Shown here one piece after another: positions 14,845 through 22,333 of a stretch of DNA of 48,683 bases. Source of the DNA: an uncultured Lachnospiraceae bacterium (GTDB lineage Bacteria > Bacillota > Clostridia > Lachnospirales > Lachnospiraceae); assembly GCA_902797185.1 (NCBI GenBank), contig CADBRV010000058.1, positions 1 through 48,683 on the forward strand, given 5' to 3'. The translations under genes were made by a program, and so were the position numbers. Below the pieces are notes generated by a model. It searched no databases and was not told where the DNA came from. It saw nothing but the letters and a program-made list of their open reading frames with translations. Each line of letters begins with the position of its first letter. Position 1 is the stretch's first letter.

Positions 14845-15714
14845 TCACCTCAACATCTGTTTGATAAATAATTCCATTTCTTCAAAAGCTGTCATGGCTT
14901 CGGGGTAATCCCAAAGGTCCAGAGGGTAGGTATGGATCATGTCTTTGCCTACATGGAGACGGACATCACAGCCGGCTTTGGAGGCATTTTTCGCGAAAAT
15001 GAGGGAATCCTTCATCAGAATTTCAGCACCTCCAGTACTCAGGAATGTGGGTGGGAAATCCTTCAGGTCCCCCAAAGCAGGAGAGATCAGCGGGTCTGCC
15101 TTGTCATGGCCAGGGGCGTAAACTTCCATCACCTGGTCGGAGCTGTCCAATCCCTCTAAGACGGTGCCTTCTTCAACAGTCACGGCGTCTGTGACCGGTG
15201 ACATGGCGATGATAGCTTTTGGAAGAGGGAGACCTTTTTCTTTTGCCATTAATGGGATGTCGAGCACAAGGGTAGCGCCGGCTGATTCCCCGCAGAGGAT
15301 GATTTTTTCTGGAGCATATCCCAGGTCCAGCAGCCCTTTGTATCCTGCCAATGCGTCTTCCGGGGCAGCAGGAAAAGTGTATTCCGGAGCCAGCCGGTAG
15401 TCGGCGGAGAAACAAGTGATGCTCAGCCGATGGGACATTTCCATCAGGTAGGGCAGAGGGATGGCAGAAGATCCAAGTGTAAACCCGCCTCCATGGACGT
15501 AATAGAGTACAGCGTCAGTTGGATTTTTCGGGCGGACCCATTTGCCGGAAATTGCGCCGCATTTTCCGGGTTCCCAAGATACATCGTCATAATTCCGCAG
15601 CCCATCGATGGCAAGCTGCTCCAATTCTTTTCGGATCTGGGGAAATTCCTTCCCTTCAAATTTGGTGCGTTCCCATACACTGCCGGGGCGGTGTAAAAAT
15701 TCATAACTAGGCAT
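14845..15714 (-). CDS. Alpha/beta-hydrolase, HSL-type esterase
   Basis: A 289-residue carboxylesterase-like enzyme. The oxyanion-hole motif HGGGF (about residue 74), the nucleophile motif GESAG (about 142), an acid in the GHDKADPLISP region and the C-terminal His in DMIHTYP (about 260) make a complete catalytic triad. There is no signal peptide, so it is cytoplasmic. A good ribosome site (AAAGGAGG) precedes the ATG. The MFS gene follows 194 bases downstream on the same strand, and a LysR gene is divergent, so the three probably form one regulon for hydrolysis of an imported ester. The natural ester is unknown. Confidence 0.88.
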   Translation of the reverse strand: MPSYEFLHRPGSVWERTKFEGKEFPQIRKELEQLAIDGLRNYDDVSWEPGKCGAISGKWVRPKNPTDAVLYYVHGGGFTLGSSAIPLPYLMEMSHRLSITCFSADYRLAPEYTFPAAPEDALAGYKGLLDLGYAPEKIILCGESAGATLVLDIPLMAKEKGLPLPKAIIAMSPVTDAVTVEEGTVLEGLDSSDQVMEVYAPGHDKADPLISPALGDLKDFPPTFLSTGGAEILMKDSLIFAKNASKAGCDVRLHVGKDMIHTYPLDLWDYPEAMTAFEEMELFIKQMLR

Positions 15715-16239
15715 GGCAGCCTCCTTTCTGGTTACATATACATTTGAGATATTTAAGCTCTTTGCGTCCTCCTGATCCTGAAAGTCACTTATTCACTGTC
15801 AGTACCAGTCTTTTTTTAAAAGACATCAAAATACAAAGACCAGGATCAGAAACATGATTGTGCAAAATTAATAAAAATTAATAAAAAATATGCTCTTTAT
15901 AGTGTAATATTAATTCTAAGAGATAGAAGCGACAAACACGAAAAGGATATCCCCAATACAAGAAAAAAGTTGTATATCGACAAAAGGTAAATGGTACAAT
16001 GGATTCAAAGAAGCAGGATGAACTTCCAAAAATGATGCATACAGTATGCATTCATTTTTGGACCAGGGTGGTAATTTTGAGGGTGGATGGCACCTGAGAC
16101 GCGGATGCTATATGAGAGGCTGTAATGCATCTGAAAATAGATGGTATTGGACATAGGATGGTGCAGTCCATGCGAACAGGTTATATTGAGAGGATTGATG
16201 CAGGATAAAGAAAAATCCTGTGCAGAGGGGTTATGGGAT
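15715..16239. promoter_or_regulatory. Divergent control region between esterase and LysR genes
   Basis: This 525-base gap is AT-rich around 15865-15935. It holds two inverted repeats. CTGATCCTG (15772-15780) pairs with CAGGATCAG (15841-15849) over 60 bases, in the esterase leader. At 16026-16061 a long, almost perfect palindrome is centred on A16043, with core TGCATAC-A-GTATGCA and outer arms CCAAAAATGA and TTCATTTTTGG. The second is a good LysR-type binding-site candidate. No gene was recognised in the gap. Confidence 0.5.
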
Positions 16240-17145
16240 ATGAATTTTCGGACATGTAGGTATTTTCTAACGGTCTGCGAAATGGGGACGATCAATGCTG
16301 CCGCGCGGAAGCTGTATATATCACAGCAGTCTTTAAGCCAGCATATGAAAAGGTTAGAAGAAGAGCTTGGTGTACAGCTTTTTCGAAGAGAAAACCCTCT
16401 GGTGCTTACGCCGGCAGGGGAGTGCGTAAAGAAAGCGTCCCAGATGATTCTCCAAACGATAGAGGAGATGAAACAGGAAATTGCTGCCTGTCAGGAAGAG
16501 GTGGGAGGGCAGCTTTCCATAGGCATGCTGGATTATGGAACACCGGATTTTATGCCTGCTTTGATGGAAGCATTCCTGGTGCAGTATCCTAATGTGCAGT
16601 TTCGTACGGTGGAGCTGGACCAAGAGGATGGAATGCCAGATGACATCCCTCTGCTGATCAGTGCACGAGACCTGGGCAGTGGTTATAAATGCGAAGTGCT
16701 TTTCACAGACCAACTGGCAGTATGCGTATCGGACAGCCTTTTGCAGCAGCAATATGGGGCTGCATGGAAATCCCATAAAGAAGCGCTGCAAAATGGGGAT
16801 ATTCATGCATTAGAAGGATGTCCTTTTGTGCAGCATTGGCATACGCCGCTTCAGGATTTGACGAAAGAATGTTTCCGCCAAAACCATTTCCGACCGGAGT
16901 ATCTTCCGGTAACAGGCAGCATCCAGTTGGCAACCCGGCTTTGTATCAGCGGGAAAGCTGCCTGTACCACCTTTATCGGGCAGAGTCGGAAAGAACCTTC
17001 TATGCCGCCTGCATATCTTCTTCCGATGCATCCAAAGGATATCCCGGCTGGTTATATTTCCTATCGCAGCGGACAGGAACTTTCCCCTCTTGAAAAGCGT
17101 TTCATTGATACTACCCGTGAATATTTCAGTAAAGGGTTGTTTTAG
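16240..17145 (+). CDS. LysR-family transcriptional regulator
   Basis: A 301-residue regulator. The N-terminal winged HTH (residues 1-60) has MNFRTCRYFLTVCEMGTI, then AARKLYISQQSLSQHMKRLE and LGVQLFRR, a standard LysR signature. An effector-binding domain follows (about 90-295). The ATG at 16240 is chosen because it starts the conserved MNFRTCRYFL segment and has GAGGGG upstream; the frame is open further upstream without family support. It is divergent from the esterase-MFS pair and probably controls it in response to a small ligand. Confidence 0.88.
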   Translation: MNFRTCRYFLTVCEMGTINAAARKLYISQQSLSQHMKRLEEELGVQLFRRENPLVLTPAGECVKKASQMILQTIEEMKQEIAACQEEVGGQLSIGMLDYGTPDFMPALMEAFLVQYPNVQFRTVELDQEDGMPDDIPLLISARDLGSGYKCEVLFTDQLAVCVSDSLLQQQYGAAWKSHKEALQNGDIHALEGCPFVQHWHTPLQDLTKECFRQNHFRPEYLPVTGSIQLATRLCISGKAACTTFIGQSRKEPSMPPAYLLPMHPKDIPAGYISYRSGQELSPLEKRFIDTTREYFSKGLF

Positions 17146-17161
17146 CAAAGCGTTATTTCAG

Positions 17162-17236
17162 GTAAAGCGTCTTTGAGAAAAAGGGGTTGGTACTGGATGA
17201 GGTTTCTCGGATGCCGCTTTACAAAAGCTTGTTTTT
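17162..17236 (+). terminator. Possible terminator after the LysR gene
   Basis: Nested arms GTAAAGCG (17162-17169) with CGCTTTAC (17215-17222) and GAGAAA (17175-17180) with TTTCTC (17203-17208), followed by AAAAGCTTG and six T. The large loop makes it weaker than the others in the window. It lies between convergent LysR (+) and AraC (-) genes. Confidence 0.4.
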
Positions 17237-17285
17237 TACAAATTTTTCCTAAAGGCTTGTCCACAGATGATTTTTCCGTAAAGCT

Positions 17286-18575
17286 TTATTTTATATTCTC
17301 ATTATGGATCTTCAAAGCTCCCGGGGACATGCCGTAGGCGGTGCGGAAGACACGGTGGAAGGTTTCCAGCGAGCCAAATCCGCAAAGCTGGGCAATTTCC
17401 CGGACGGACCGGTTCCCTTCCTGCAGCAGCTGGACGGATTTTTCCAACCGTCTTGTGCGGATATATTTGGCGGGGGTCATCTTTAGCTGGATCCGGAAAA
17501 GGGAAGTCAAAGTGGAGATGCTTACATCCAGCTCTTCCGCCACGTCGGACATGGTCAGAGACTGTTCGGAAAGATGGGCGTCAATATAATCCTTTGCCCG
17601 CTGGATCCGGCGGATCATGGTTTCCGTTTCCCGGTCCACCCGGGAATTTGCGATCGCTTCCAGAAAGTCCAGATAATTTTTCCGGCACTGTGCCCAGGAA
17701 GTAGCGCTTTGGTTGTTCCTGGCTTCGATTTCCTTGATTTTCCCGGGTTTAAAGCGGATGCCCCGGATTTTCAGCTCGTCACATAACGCGTCAAACAATA
17801 TGACGCACCGGTTCTTTAACTCATCCACGGACATGAGCGGCTGCTGGATAAAGGTGTCCATCGCCTCGTCATATAATTGGAGGTACGGCCCGTTTTCAAT
17901 AACCGCATTGGCAATTTTCTGGGCATTCTCCTGTACCGGGGTAATTGCCTCCAGGTTGGGCAGGGCGTCTGCCGGCGGCATCTGGACTACCGGGCTGGAA
18001 AAAGAGTAGCGGATATAACGATGGAACGTGGCGGTACGGGTCATCTGGTCGTAAGCGGGAGACAGCTGCTGGACCTGGCTGAGGATGCTGCTCATATAGG
18101 TGATGACATCCAGGTCGTATTTTTCCTTCAGGACCCGGTGGATTTCTCCGCACAGCCCAGTGATTGCCTGGGTAAGTCCTTCCGGTGCCTGTCCGGAAAG
18201 CCCGTACTGGAAACAGATTAAAGCGACAAGCCTGCCATCCATTTCAGCGGTATGGTAAGAAAAATGCCCTTCCAGGAACCGCCGTACTTCTTCTTGCACC
18301 AGCGTATATAAATGCATCCGGCAGTAAATATCTTCGCCTTTTTTCTGCCCTTCCGAAACCTGGCTCTGTTCGGAGAAAAGCAGCAGCAGGTAGTCCCCGC
18401 TTCCCAAAAACAAGTTGTTTACCGAAAAATAAAGTTCTGTCCCATGGTCAATTTCCGCGGAACAATGGCAGAGGAGGGAGAGCATTTTGATCTCTTTCAA
18501 GGTATGGCGCAGCTCGTCTTCCGAAAACTTTTTCTGCTCCAGTTCGGCGCATTTTCTTCGTGCAGCATCATTCAT
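17286..18575 (-). CDS. AraC-family regulator with large N-terminal domain
   Basis: A 429-residue protein. The last 100 residues carry the double HTH of AraC/XylS regulators (LTMSDVAEELDVSISTLTSL and VREIAQLCGFGSLETFHRVF). The N-terminal 320 residues are helical and not assigned to a sensor family. The ATG at 18575 is preferred because GAGG lies 6 bases upstream; the ATG at 18590 has only a weak site. It is divergent from the flavodoxin-domain gene and probably controls it. A well-spaced promoter lies at 18618-18646. Confidence 0.82.
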   Translation of the reverse strand: MNDAARRKCAELEQKKFSEDELRHTLKEIKMLSLLCHCSAEIDHGTELYFSVNNLFLGSGDYLLLLFSEQSQVSEGQKKGEDIYCRMHLYTLVQEEVRRFLEGHFSYHTAEMDGRLVALICFQYGLSGQAPEGLTQAITGLCGEIHRVLKEKYDLDVITYMSSILSQVQQLSPAYDQMTRTATFHRYIRYSFSSPVVQMPPADALPNLEAITPVQENAQKIANAVIENGPYLQLYDEAMDTFIQQPLMSVDELKNRCVILFDALCDELKIRGIRFKPGKIKEIEARNNQSATSWAQCRKNYLDFLEAIANSRVDRETETMIRRIQRAKDYIDAHLSEQSLTMSDVAEELDVSISTLTSLFRIQLKMTPAKYIRTRRLEKSVQLLQEGNRSVREIAQLCGFGSLETFHRVFRTAYGMSPGALKIHNENIK

Positions 18576-18617
18576 AGCAATCCTCGTCATCCTAAATATT
18601 GTTATCGTATGCTAAAA

Positions 18618-18646
18618 ATTATAATAATAAACCCCGATCAAATCAA
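18618..18646 (-). promoter_or_regulatory. Promoter of the AraC gene at 18575
   Basis: Minus strand TTGATT (18641-18646), 17 bases, TATAAT (18618-18623). The leader would be about 36 bases. Confidence 0.65.
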
Positions 18647-18679
18647 TAAAAACTGAATAAAAAATAACAATCATGATAA

Positions 18680-18708
18680 TATACAACGCTCTTGTGGGTG
18701 CTTATACT
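18680..18708 (+). promoter_or_regulatory. Possible promoter of the flavodoxin gene
   Basis: TATACA (18680-18685), 17 bases, TATACT (18703-18708). The -35 is weak, as in activator-dependent promoters. Transcription would begin close to the first base of the repeat copy at 18718. Confidence 0.4.
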
Positions 18709-18717
18709 GGAACTATA

Positions 18718-18810
18718 GGACAGACGCCGCATTCCAAATCGTCCTTCGGACGATGCGGCTAGTGTATCGTAAGGAATCCTCCCACTAAAGCGGGTCCCTC
18801 CTTACGATAT
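18718..18810 (+). repeat. Dispersed structured repeat, short copy (A and D)
   Basis: The A stem is closed directly by a three-base loop (CGTCC-TTC-GGACG) in place of hairpins B and C, so the stem stays intact although about 75 bases are absent. D follows at 18766-18808 with arms ATCGTAAGGA and TCCTTACGAT. The copy sits in the leader of the flavodoxin-domain gene on the same strand. It has no ATG and so no leader peptide. Confidence 0.8.
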
Positions 18811-18852
18811 AAATAAGAAACGTAAACAAAGGCCAAGGAAAATTCAAGGAGG
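18797..18852 (+). promoter_or_regulatory. Anti-Shine-Dalgarno arm and its target in the flavodoxin leader
   Basis: CCTCCTT (18797-18803), the 3' arm of hairpin D, is perfectly complementary to AAGGAGG (18846-18852), the ribosome site of the gene at 18859. The arm can pair either within D or with the ribosome site, which is the layout of a translation switch. This is inferred from complementarity only. Confidence 0.4.
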
Positions 18853-18858
18853 AATCTT

Positions 18859-20016
18859 ATGAAATTTGCCGGAACTTATAAATTTAAGTTCCTTCTTCCG
18901 GAAGGTGGGCAGCAGGCTGTTGTCAACGTCCGGGCAAATGACCGTGCTTATGAGGGGGAGGTCATTTGCGGAAGGAACTTCCAGATTTTGGAGAACGTAG
19001 TGGTCCGAAAGGATACCATTTCCTTTGATGCCACGATCGGGCAGGATGTGCATACTTTTTCCATCACGCTCAAAGATGGCACCGCAGTAGATGGAAAAGA
19101 CATCATCCTTTCCACAGGCAAAGCGCAGGCCCTTACAGACCTTGTTTTTGAGAAGAAGAAATTCCGCGCGCTGATCCTTTACTGCACCATGACGAAAAAT
19201 ACGGAAAAAATCGCCAGGGCTATGAAGGAAAGCTTCGAGGAATATAAATGGGACGTCACTTTTTACCGCATGACCATGCGCCCGAAAGACTGGGAAGGGA
19301 TGCAGGATAAGCTGTACTTCGATGATTATGATGTCGTTGCTTTGGGATCCCCGATCGTAGCAGGGTATCCTCTGACCGTAGTCAATAAGGTCTTCTCTGC
19401 CGGTGCCGGCGGCGACCTGGAGAGGGTCGTAACCAAGCAGGTAGAAGCAGGAGGAGGCTTCCAGGCAAACAAAGATACCATCAAACCGCCTCCAGGAGAA
19501 GGCGGTCCCGGACAGGGCGGTCCTGGCGGTCCTCCGCCAAAGCCGGTGATTGGCGTAGACTGGCGCAGGAAGCACTGCGCATACCCGGGCGGCCCGTCCC
19601 AGTTTAACTATCGTCCGCTAGGCATCGTATTTACGACTTATGGCGGCGGTTTCTATGGTTCCGGAGAATGCAAAGCTACCCTTGCGGCACTTCAGCTGTT
19701 CCTGGAACTGCAGAATGTACAGGTGATCGGCCAGTTCGCCTGCGTCGGCAAGGAATTTGGTCCGGCAGGCTTGGAAGAAGGCGAAAAGCCGATGCTGATA
19801 GATGGCGGCGAGATGCCGGATCCTGCAGTCTATGAAAAGGCAGATGGCACCAAGATCACCGCATCCTATTTCTTCCATGGCGAGCCTTGGAACCATCCGA
19901 ATGACAAAGATGTCATGAAGGCAAAGATCCTGATATCCGACCTGGTGGAAGACATGTTCCAGACTTACGATGGCAGACGTGCCCAGGTGAATTCCGAATA
20001 TATATCTATTTCATAA
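18859..20016 (+). CDS. Flavodoxin-domain protein with extra N-terminal domain
   Basis: A 385-residue protein. Residues 1-95 form a beta-rich domain not assigned to a family. From about 103 a flavodoxin fold begins, with the FMN phosphate loop at CTMTKNTEKIA (109-119) and ALGSPIVAGYP around 161. A Pro/Gly-rich insert (about 209-229) splits the domain. It probably shuttles electrons through FMN in the cytoplasm. A truncated flavin oxidoreductase gene follows after a terminator, suggesting an original electron-transfer partner. The divergent AraC gene and the repeat in its leader are the likely controls. AAGGAGG precedes the ATG. Confidence 0.75.
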   Translation: MKFAGTYKFKFLLPEGGQQAVVNVRANDRAYEGEVICGRNFQILENVVVRKDTISFDATIGQDVHTFSITLKDGTAVDGKDIILSTGKAQALTDLVFEKKKFRALILYCTMTKNTEKIARAMKESFEEYKWDVTFYRMTMRPKDWEGMQDKLYFDDYDVVALGSPIVAGYPLTVVNKVFSAGAGGDLERVVTKQVEAGGGFQANKDTIKPPPGEGGPGQGGPGGPPPKPVIGVDWRRKHCAYPGGPSQFNYRPLGIVFTTYGGGFYGSGECKATLAALQLFLELQNVQVIGQFACVGKEFGPAGLEEGEKPMLIDGGEMPDPAVYEKADGTKITASYFFHGEPWNHPNDKDVMKAKILISDLVEDMFQTYDGRRAQVNSEYISIS

Positions 20017-20042
20017 GAAAACGCAGCTTTAGAATGGGAAGT

Positions 20043-20088
20043 ATCGTAAAGCGGCAGGCCCATTTCCGTGGCCTGCTGCTTTTTTACG
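20043..20088 (+). terminator. Terminator with D-module-like outer arms
   Basis: GCGGCAGGCC (20051-20060) and GGCCTGCTGC (20070-20079) form the stem, followed by six T. The flanks ATCGTAAAG on the left and TTTTTTACG on the right match the outer arms of the repeat's D hairpin read on the minus strand, so this terminator may derive from a D module. Confidence 0.8.
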
Positions 20089-20116
20089 CAAAATTTGGCT
20101 TTAAAAGGAGCATTTC

Positions 20117-21365
20117 ATGAAGAAAAAATATGCAAAATTATTATCCCCCCATCCAGGTGGGTAATTTCAAGCAGGGCGAGCATCCGGCTGTAGAATTTGC
20201 CGCCCGCCTGAAAAAAGAAGGCATCCAGGCTTTGCTGGAGCCCATCGGAGGTTTCCAGGATCCGGCAGAAATGGAAAGGATCCTGGAAGAAGGTTCCTGC
20301 GACCTCTTTGGCGCTGCCAGGGCATTTATGGCAGATTACGATTATGGAAAGAAAATGCAGGAGGGCAGGGGCGAAGATATCGTGCCATGCCTGGAATGCA
20401 ATAAGTGCCATGGCACTCTGCTGGAGAAAAACCCGGATCCCTGGATCACCATGTGTTCCGTAAACCCGATCCATGGCATCCGTTTTGACCTGCCCAAGCT
20501 GGTGCAGCAGACCACGCCGAAAAAAGTGGCGGTCATCGGGGGCGGGGCAGCAGGCATGCGTGCCGCCATTGAATGTGCAAAACGAGGCCATCATGTCGTG
20601 CTGTTTGAAAAATCCGGCGTGCTGGGCGGCCAGCTCCTCCATGCGGACTATTTTGATTTCAAATGGCCGGTGAAGAATTACAAAGACTGGATGATCCGCC
20701 AGTTAGGCCAGGAAAAAGTAGAAGTACGCCTTAATACGGCTCCTTCCGCGGGAAAGATTGAAAAGGAAGGCTTTGACACGGTCATCGCCGCTACCGGCGC
20801 CCTTCCGGTGCTGCCCAGGAGCATTGAAGGCCTGAAAGATGAAAATGGAAAAGCGCTTTATCCGACAACCTGGGATACCTGGGGGAAGGAAAAAGAGCTT
20901 GGCCACCATGTAGTAATTATCGGCGGGTCGGAAACCGGCATGGAAACCGCCATTTACCTGCTGAGGGCAGGGCACAAGGTGACCATGCTGACCCGCCAGG
21001 ACAAGCTGGCGCATGATGCTTCCCGCCTGCATTACATTACCATGTCTTTTGTGAAACAGGATGATGCCACCCATGCCCATGAAGCGGCAGAATGGGAACG
21101 GTATGATGAATTTACCGGTATCACCAAAGCCACGACGTTAAAGGTAAGCGGAAATACTGCTTATTATAAAGACGCGGATGGCAATATGCAGGAAATCACC
21201 GGAGATGATATCGTCATCTGCGGCGGGACGAAAGGGCTCGAGGAAGACGCGTTGGCATTTTCCGAGGCAGCTCCCCAGTTCTTCGCCATCGGCGACTGCA
21301 TGCCGGGTGCCGGAAACATCCAGCGCTGCACCAGGCAGGCATATGCCAGGGCGTCCATGATCTGA
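20117..21365 (+). pseudogene. Old yellow enzyme/2,4-dienoyl-CoA reductase-type flavoenzyme, frameshifted and internally deleted
   Basis: A good ribosome site (AAAAGGAG) precedes the ATG at 20117, but that frame stops at 20162-20164. Removing one C from the run of six C at 20145-20150 restores MKKKYAKLLSPIQVGNFK, the usual N-terminus of this family. Directly after it the protein jumps to the end of the TIM barrel (EFAARLKKEG...GAARAFMADYDY). About 290 residues containing the flavin and substrate site are missing. The remaining part is intact: the Fe-S cysteines CLECNKC and MCSVNP, the FAD motif VAVIGGGAAGMRAA and the NAD motif VVIIGGSETGMETA. A 411-residue product from the ATG at 20130 is possible but has no ribosome site at proper spacing. 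Confidence 0.8.
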
Positions 21366-21425
21366 CCTTTCTATTTGCATGCATAGGGAAAATCTGTCAC
21401 AATAGGTTCCAAGGAGGCTGGAAAC

Positions 21426-21818
21426 ATGTGGAAGACAAGGCTGGAACAGATTCAAGAGAAGGAAGACCAACTGGCGAATACGTTCGCCAAGGAAGTGACA
21501 GATTACCTGCTGGGAGCGGACCTGGGAGAATTGGAGCAGTTTCTTCCCTTTTTAAGGGATGAAAAAAAGGGCAACCGGTTCCGTGAACTTGTTGTCCGCC
21601 AGAAGGAATTGCAGAGCGACAAGGAACTCCGGGAGAAGACAAAAGACGAGCAAGGCCGGAACCATGATGAAGCGCTGCAGATCCTGGAAGAGACAGAGTT
21701 TATGGACGAGCTCTACGAACGTTTTACGGATGCCCCGCTGGAATTTGAAAATTACATGTTTGAGGAATCCATGAAGCTGCGCCAGGAGATTGAGAACCTG
21801 CGGGCAGGGGGAAGGTAA
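21426..21818 (+). CDS. Small charged, helical protein of unknown function
   Basis: A 130-residue protein rich in Glu, Lys and Leu, predicted by eye to be mostly helical with coiled-coil character at both ends (LEQIQEKEDQLANTFAKE and MKLRQEIENLRAGGR). There are no cysteines, membrane segments or recognised motifs. AAGGAGG stands 7 bases before the ATG. It follows the broken flavoenzyme gene on the same strand by 60 bases, and a promoter for the next unit begins 27 bases after its stop. Confidence 0.7.
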   Translation: MWKTRLEQIQEKEDQLANTFAKEVTDYLLGADLGELEQFLPFLRDEKKGNRFRELVVRQKELQSDKELREKTKDEQGRNHDEALQILEETEFMDELYERFTDAPLEFENYMFEESMKLRQEIENLRAGGR

Positions 21819-21845
21819 GAAGGAATATAGCGGAATAACGCGTCA

Positions 21846-21874
21846 TTGACAACCCTTTTGGGTTTTACTATGAT
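21846..21874 (+). promoter_or_regulatory. Strong promoter with palindromic spacer
   Basis: TTGACA (21846-21851), 17 bases, TATGAT (21869-21874). The spacer contains the palindrome AACCC-TTTT-GGGTT (21851-21864), a possible operator. Transcription should begin near 21881, only about 30 bases before the terminator at 21911. Confidence 0.7.
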
Positions 21875-21910
21875 AATACAGTCATGCCGTGGAAAGAGGC
21901 TTTTTCCTGG

Positions 21911-21966
21911 AAGGCCTGTTTCACGCGGTCCGTCTTACGGGCTTGCTGCGTGAAACAGGCCTTTTT
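21911..21966 (+). terminator. Strong terminator or attenuator upstream of the NSS genes
   Basis: GGCCTGTTTCACGC (21913-21926) and GCGTGAAACAGGCC (21948-21961) form a perfect 14-bp stem followed by TTTTT. It lies downstream of the promoter at 21846 and upstream of the symporter genes. It may end a short RNA of about 85 bases or act as an attenuator. Confidence 0.85.
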
Positions 21967-22333
21967 CGTTGCTTAGGAGAAAATGCCCTTTTCTGGAAAA
22001 ACCACCGTTTGGTGGTGGGAAAGGCAGCTTCCTCGTTCATCGGTCAATGATGCGGGCTTGCCCTTTCCTGTTGGTAATAGAATAATGAAGAACCTGCTTT
22101 CGGCAAAGTATGAGCAGATCCTGTGAAACGTGAAATGCAAGCAGGATGGCCTTGTAATTGGAAAAGTACAGACAGGCAGCCTGATAAAAAGTACAGGCAG
22201 GATGGGCATGAAAGCATATAACCTGAAGAGGGATGCAATGGCCTGGACAGGATGAATCCCGGACCTTCGCATCTATACAGGATTAGTGCGGCTATATGCA
22301 TTGCCGAAGCAGGGCAAATGGGGAAAGAAGGGT
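21967..22333 (+). other. Leader of the NSS symporter genes, hairpins but no known riboswitch
   Basis: This 367-base stretch has a small hairpin ACCACC-GTTT-GGTGGT (22001-22016), a larger imperfect one between GGAAAGGCA (about 22019) and TGCCCTTTCC (about 22061), and a direct repeat AAAGTACAG-CAGGCAG near 22160 and 22187. No T-box, glycine, lysine or SAM motif was found by eye. No gene was recognised. Confidence 0.35.

Noticed and set aside
21967-22333. Possible T-box, glycine or lysine riboswitch in the NSS leader
   Set aside because: None of the conserved core sequences of those RNAs was found; only unassigned hairpins remain.
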